Part shown: positions 4,485 through 5,619 of the stretch, one piece after another
How the letters are laid out: each line of letters begins with the position of its first letter
Position numbering within the stretch: the stretch's first letter is position 1
NCBI GenBank assembly: GCA_023449855.1
Contig: JAEXHR010000037.1
Coordinates: forward strand, 1-5,619
DNA length: 5,619 nt
Reading direction: 5' to 3'
From: Pseudomonadota bacterium
Lineage (GTDB): Bacteria; Pseudomonadota; Alphaproteobacteria; Rhizobiales; Xanthobacteraceae
Program-made: the position numbers and the translations under genes
Notes under the pieces: generated by a model
Told to the model about the DNA's origin: nothing
Seen by the model: only the letters and a program-made list of their open reading frames with translations
Databases searched by the model: none

Positions 4485-5619
4485 ATGACTGCCAGCATCG
4501 TAGGCTGGGCGCATATGCCCTTCGGAAAATTCGACGCCGAGACCGTCGAGAGCATGGTGGTCCGCGTCGCGACCGAGGCCATGGCGGATGCCGGCATCTC
4601 CGCATCCGATGTCGATGAAATCGTGCTCGGTCATTTCAATGCCGGCTTCTCGCCGCAGGACTTTACCGCATCGCTGGTGCTGCAGGCCGATCCGGCGCTG
4701 CGCTTCAAGCCGGCCACCCGCGTCGAGAATGCCTGCGCCACCGGGTCCGCCGCCGTGCATCAGGGCATCAAGTCGATCGCCGCCGGCACGGCGAAGATCG
4801 TGCTGGTTGTCGGCGTCGAGCAGATGACAAGGACGCCGGGGCCGGAGATCGGCAAGAACCTGCTGCGCGCGTCGTATCTCCCGGAAGACGGCGAGACCCC
4901 GGCGGGCTTTGCAGGCGTGTTCGGCGGCATCGCGCAAAAATACTTCCAGAAATATGGCGACCAGTCCGATGCGCTGGCGATGATCGCTGCCAAGAACCAC
5001 GCCAATGGCGTTCACAATCCCTATGCGCAGATGCGCAAGGATGTCGGCTTCGAGTTCTGCCGTTCCGAGAGCGACAAGAACCCGTTCGTCGCCGGCCCGC
5101 TGAAGCGCACCGATTGTTCGCTGGTGTCGGACGGCGCCGCCGCGCTGGTGCTGACGGACACAGAGACGGCGAAGACCATGGGCAAGGCCGTGAACATCAA
5201 GGCCACTGGCCATGCGCAGGATTTCCTGCCGATGTCCAAGCGCGACATTCTCGAATTCGAGGGTTGCACCGTGGCGTGGCAGAAGGCGCTGAAGGCGGCC
5301 GGTGTCGAGCTGGGCGATCTCTCTTTCGTCGAGACCCATGACTGCTTCACCGTCGCCGAACTGATCGAATATGAAGCCATGGGCCTGACGCCGCGCGGGC
5401 AGGGCGCGCGCGCCATCAAGGAAGGCTGGACCCAGAAGGACGGCAAGCTGCCGGTCAATCCGTCGGGTGGCCTCAAGGCCAAGGGCCATCCTATCGGTGC
5501 CACCGGCGTCTCCATGCATGTGCTGAGCGCGATGCAGCTTCTGGATCAGGCGCCGGAAGGCATGCAGATCAAGAACGCCAAACTGGCCGGCATCTTCAAC
5601 ATGGGCGGCGCGGCGGTGG
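4485..5619 (+). CDS. Thiolase / acetyl-CoA acetyltransferase, SCP-x-like type (3' end cut off)
   Basis: The reading frame stays open from the ATG at 4485 to the window edge, giving 378 residues; relatives of about 390 suggest only a short C-terminal tail is missing. Thiolases cleave 3-ketoacyl-CoA with CoA, or condense acetyl-CoA units. The nucleophile C84 is in ENACATGS, H285 is in ETHDCF, and H335 is in GHPIGATG. The HDCF motif, in place of the NEAF motif of classical biosynthetic and degradative thiolases, and the NMGGAAV ending (371-378) point to the sterol-carrier-protein-x-like thiolase group. No SCP-2 lipid-binding domain is seen in this part. GGGAGAGA (4472-4479) is a good ribosome binding site five bases before the start. 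A role in fatty, branched-chain or aromatic acyl-CoA breakdown is likely, but the substrate is unknown. It begins 50 bases after the aldolase gene with its own candidate promoter. Confidence 0.92.
   Translation, partial: MTASIVGWAHMPFGKFDAETVESMVVRVATEAMADAGISASDVDEIVLGHFNAGFSPQDFTASLVLQADPALRFKPATRVENACATGSAAVHQGIKSIAAGTAKIVLVVGVEQMTRTPGPEIGKNLLRASYLPEDGETPAGFAGVFGGIAQKYFQKYGDQSDALAMIAAKNHANGVHNPYAQMRKDVGFEFCRSESDKNPFVAGPLKRTDCSLVSDGAAALVLTDTETAKTMGKAVNIKATGHAQDFLPMSKRDILEFEGCTVAWQKALKAAGVELGDLSFVETHDCFTVAELIEYEAMGLTPRGQGARAIKEGWTQKDGKLPVNPSGGLKAKGHPIGATGVSMHVLSAMQLLDQAPEGMQIKNAKLAGIFNMGGAAV

Noticed and set aside
4167..5519. A 450-codon open frame on the minus strand
   Set aside because: It lies opposite the thiolase and the end of the aldolase, both with clear catalytic motifs on the plus strand. 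Its translation is rich in Arg, His, Gly and Ala with no recognisable domain, as expected of the antisense of GC-rich genes.

Overview
The window looks like chromosomal DNA of an alphaproteobacterium, most likely of the Bradyrhizobium / Rhodopseudomonas / Afipia group (Hyphomicrobiales). This rests on the high G+C content, the GC-rich third codon positions, and two kinds of intergenic palindromic repeat I associate with that group: the CTCCCCGC-TT-GCGGGGAG core, and the TTCGAGACG...CTCCTCA element. The thiolase also reads like the one common in Bradyrhizobium. The placement comes from recognition, not from a search.

Layout, all genes on the + strand. Positions 1-181 hold a large inverted repeat with 54-base arms. 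Positions 182-252 are a short leader. Positions 253-1236 encode an SDR-family dehydrogenase resembling D-erythronate dehydrogenase (DenD). Positions 1237-1617 are a 381-base intergenic region with three REP-like palindromes and two further inverted repeats. Then follow a CaiB/BaiF (family III) CoA-transferase (1618-2841), a PfkB-family 2-keto-3-deoxygluconate kinase (2867-3784) and a KDPG aldolase (3781-4434). These three are tightly packed: 25 bases separate the first two, and the last two overlap by ATGA. They look like one operon. After a 50-base gap with a plausible promoter and a palindrome, a thiolase of the SCP-x-like type starts at 4485 and runs off the window's right edge.

How the genes may work together: the kinase and aldolase form the lower half of an Entner-Doudoroff-type route (2-keto-3-deoxygluconate to KDPG to pyruvate plus glyceraldehyde 3-phosphate). 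DenD-like enzymes oxidise a four-carbon sugar acid, so the left and middle parts have a shared sugar-acid theme. The usual DenD partners (2-oxo-tetronate kinase OtnK, decarboxylase OtnC) are not in the window. The CoA-transferase is the odd member: it fits organic-acid or acyl-CoA metabolism, as the thiolase does, yet it leads the kinase-aldolase operon.

I see no RNA gene, CRISPR array, transposase, toxin-antitoxin pair or defence system. All coding regions belong to known families. The less ordinary content is in the repeats: a nearly perfect 54-base inverted repeat, and a head-to-head pair of REP-like elements whose stems differ by compensatory base changes. I do not see an undescribed biological system here.
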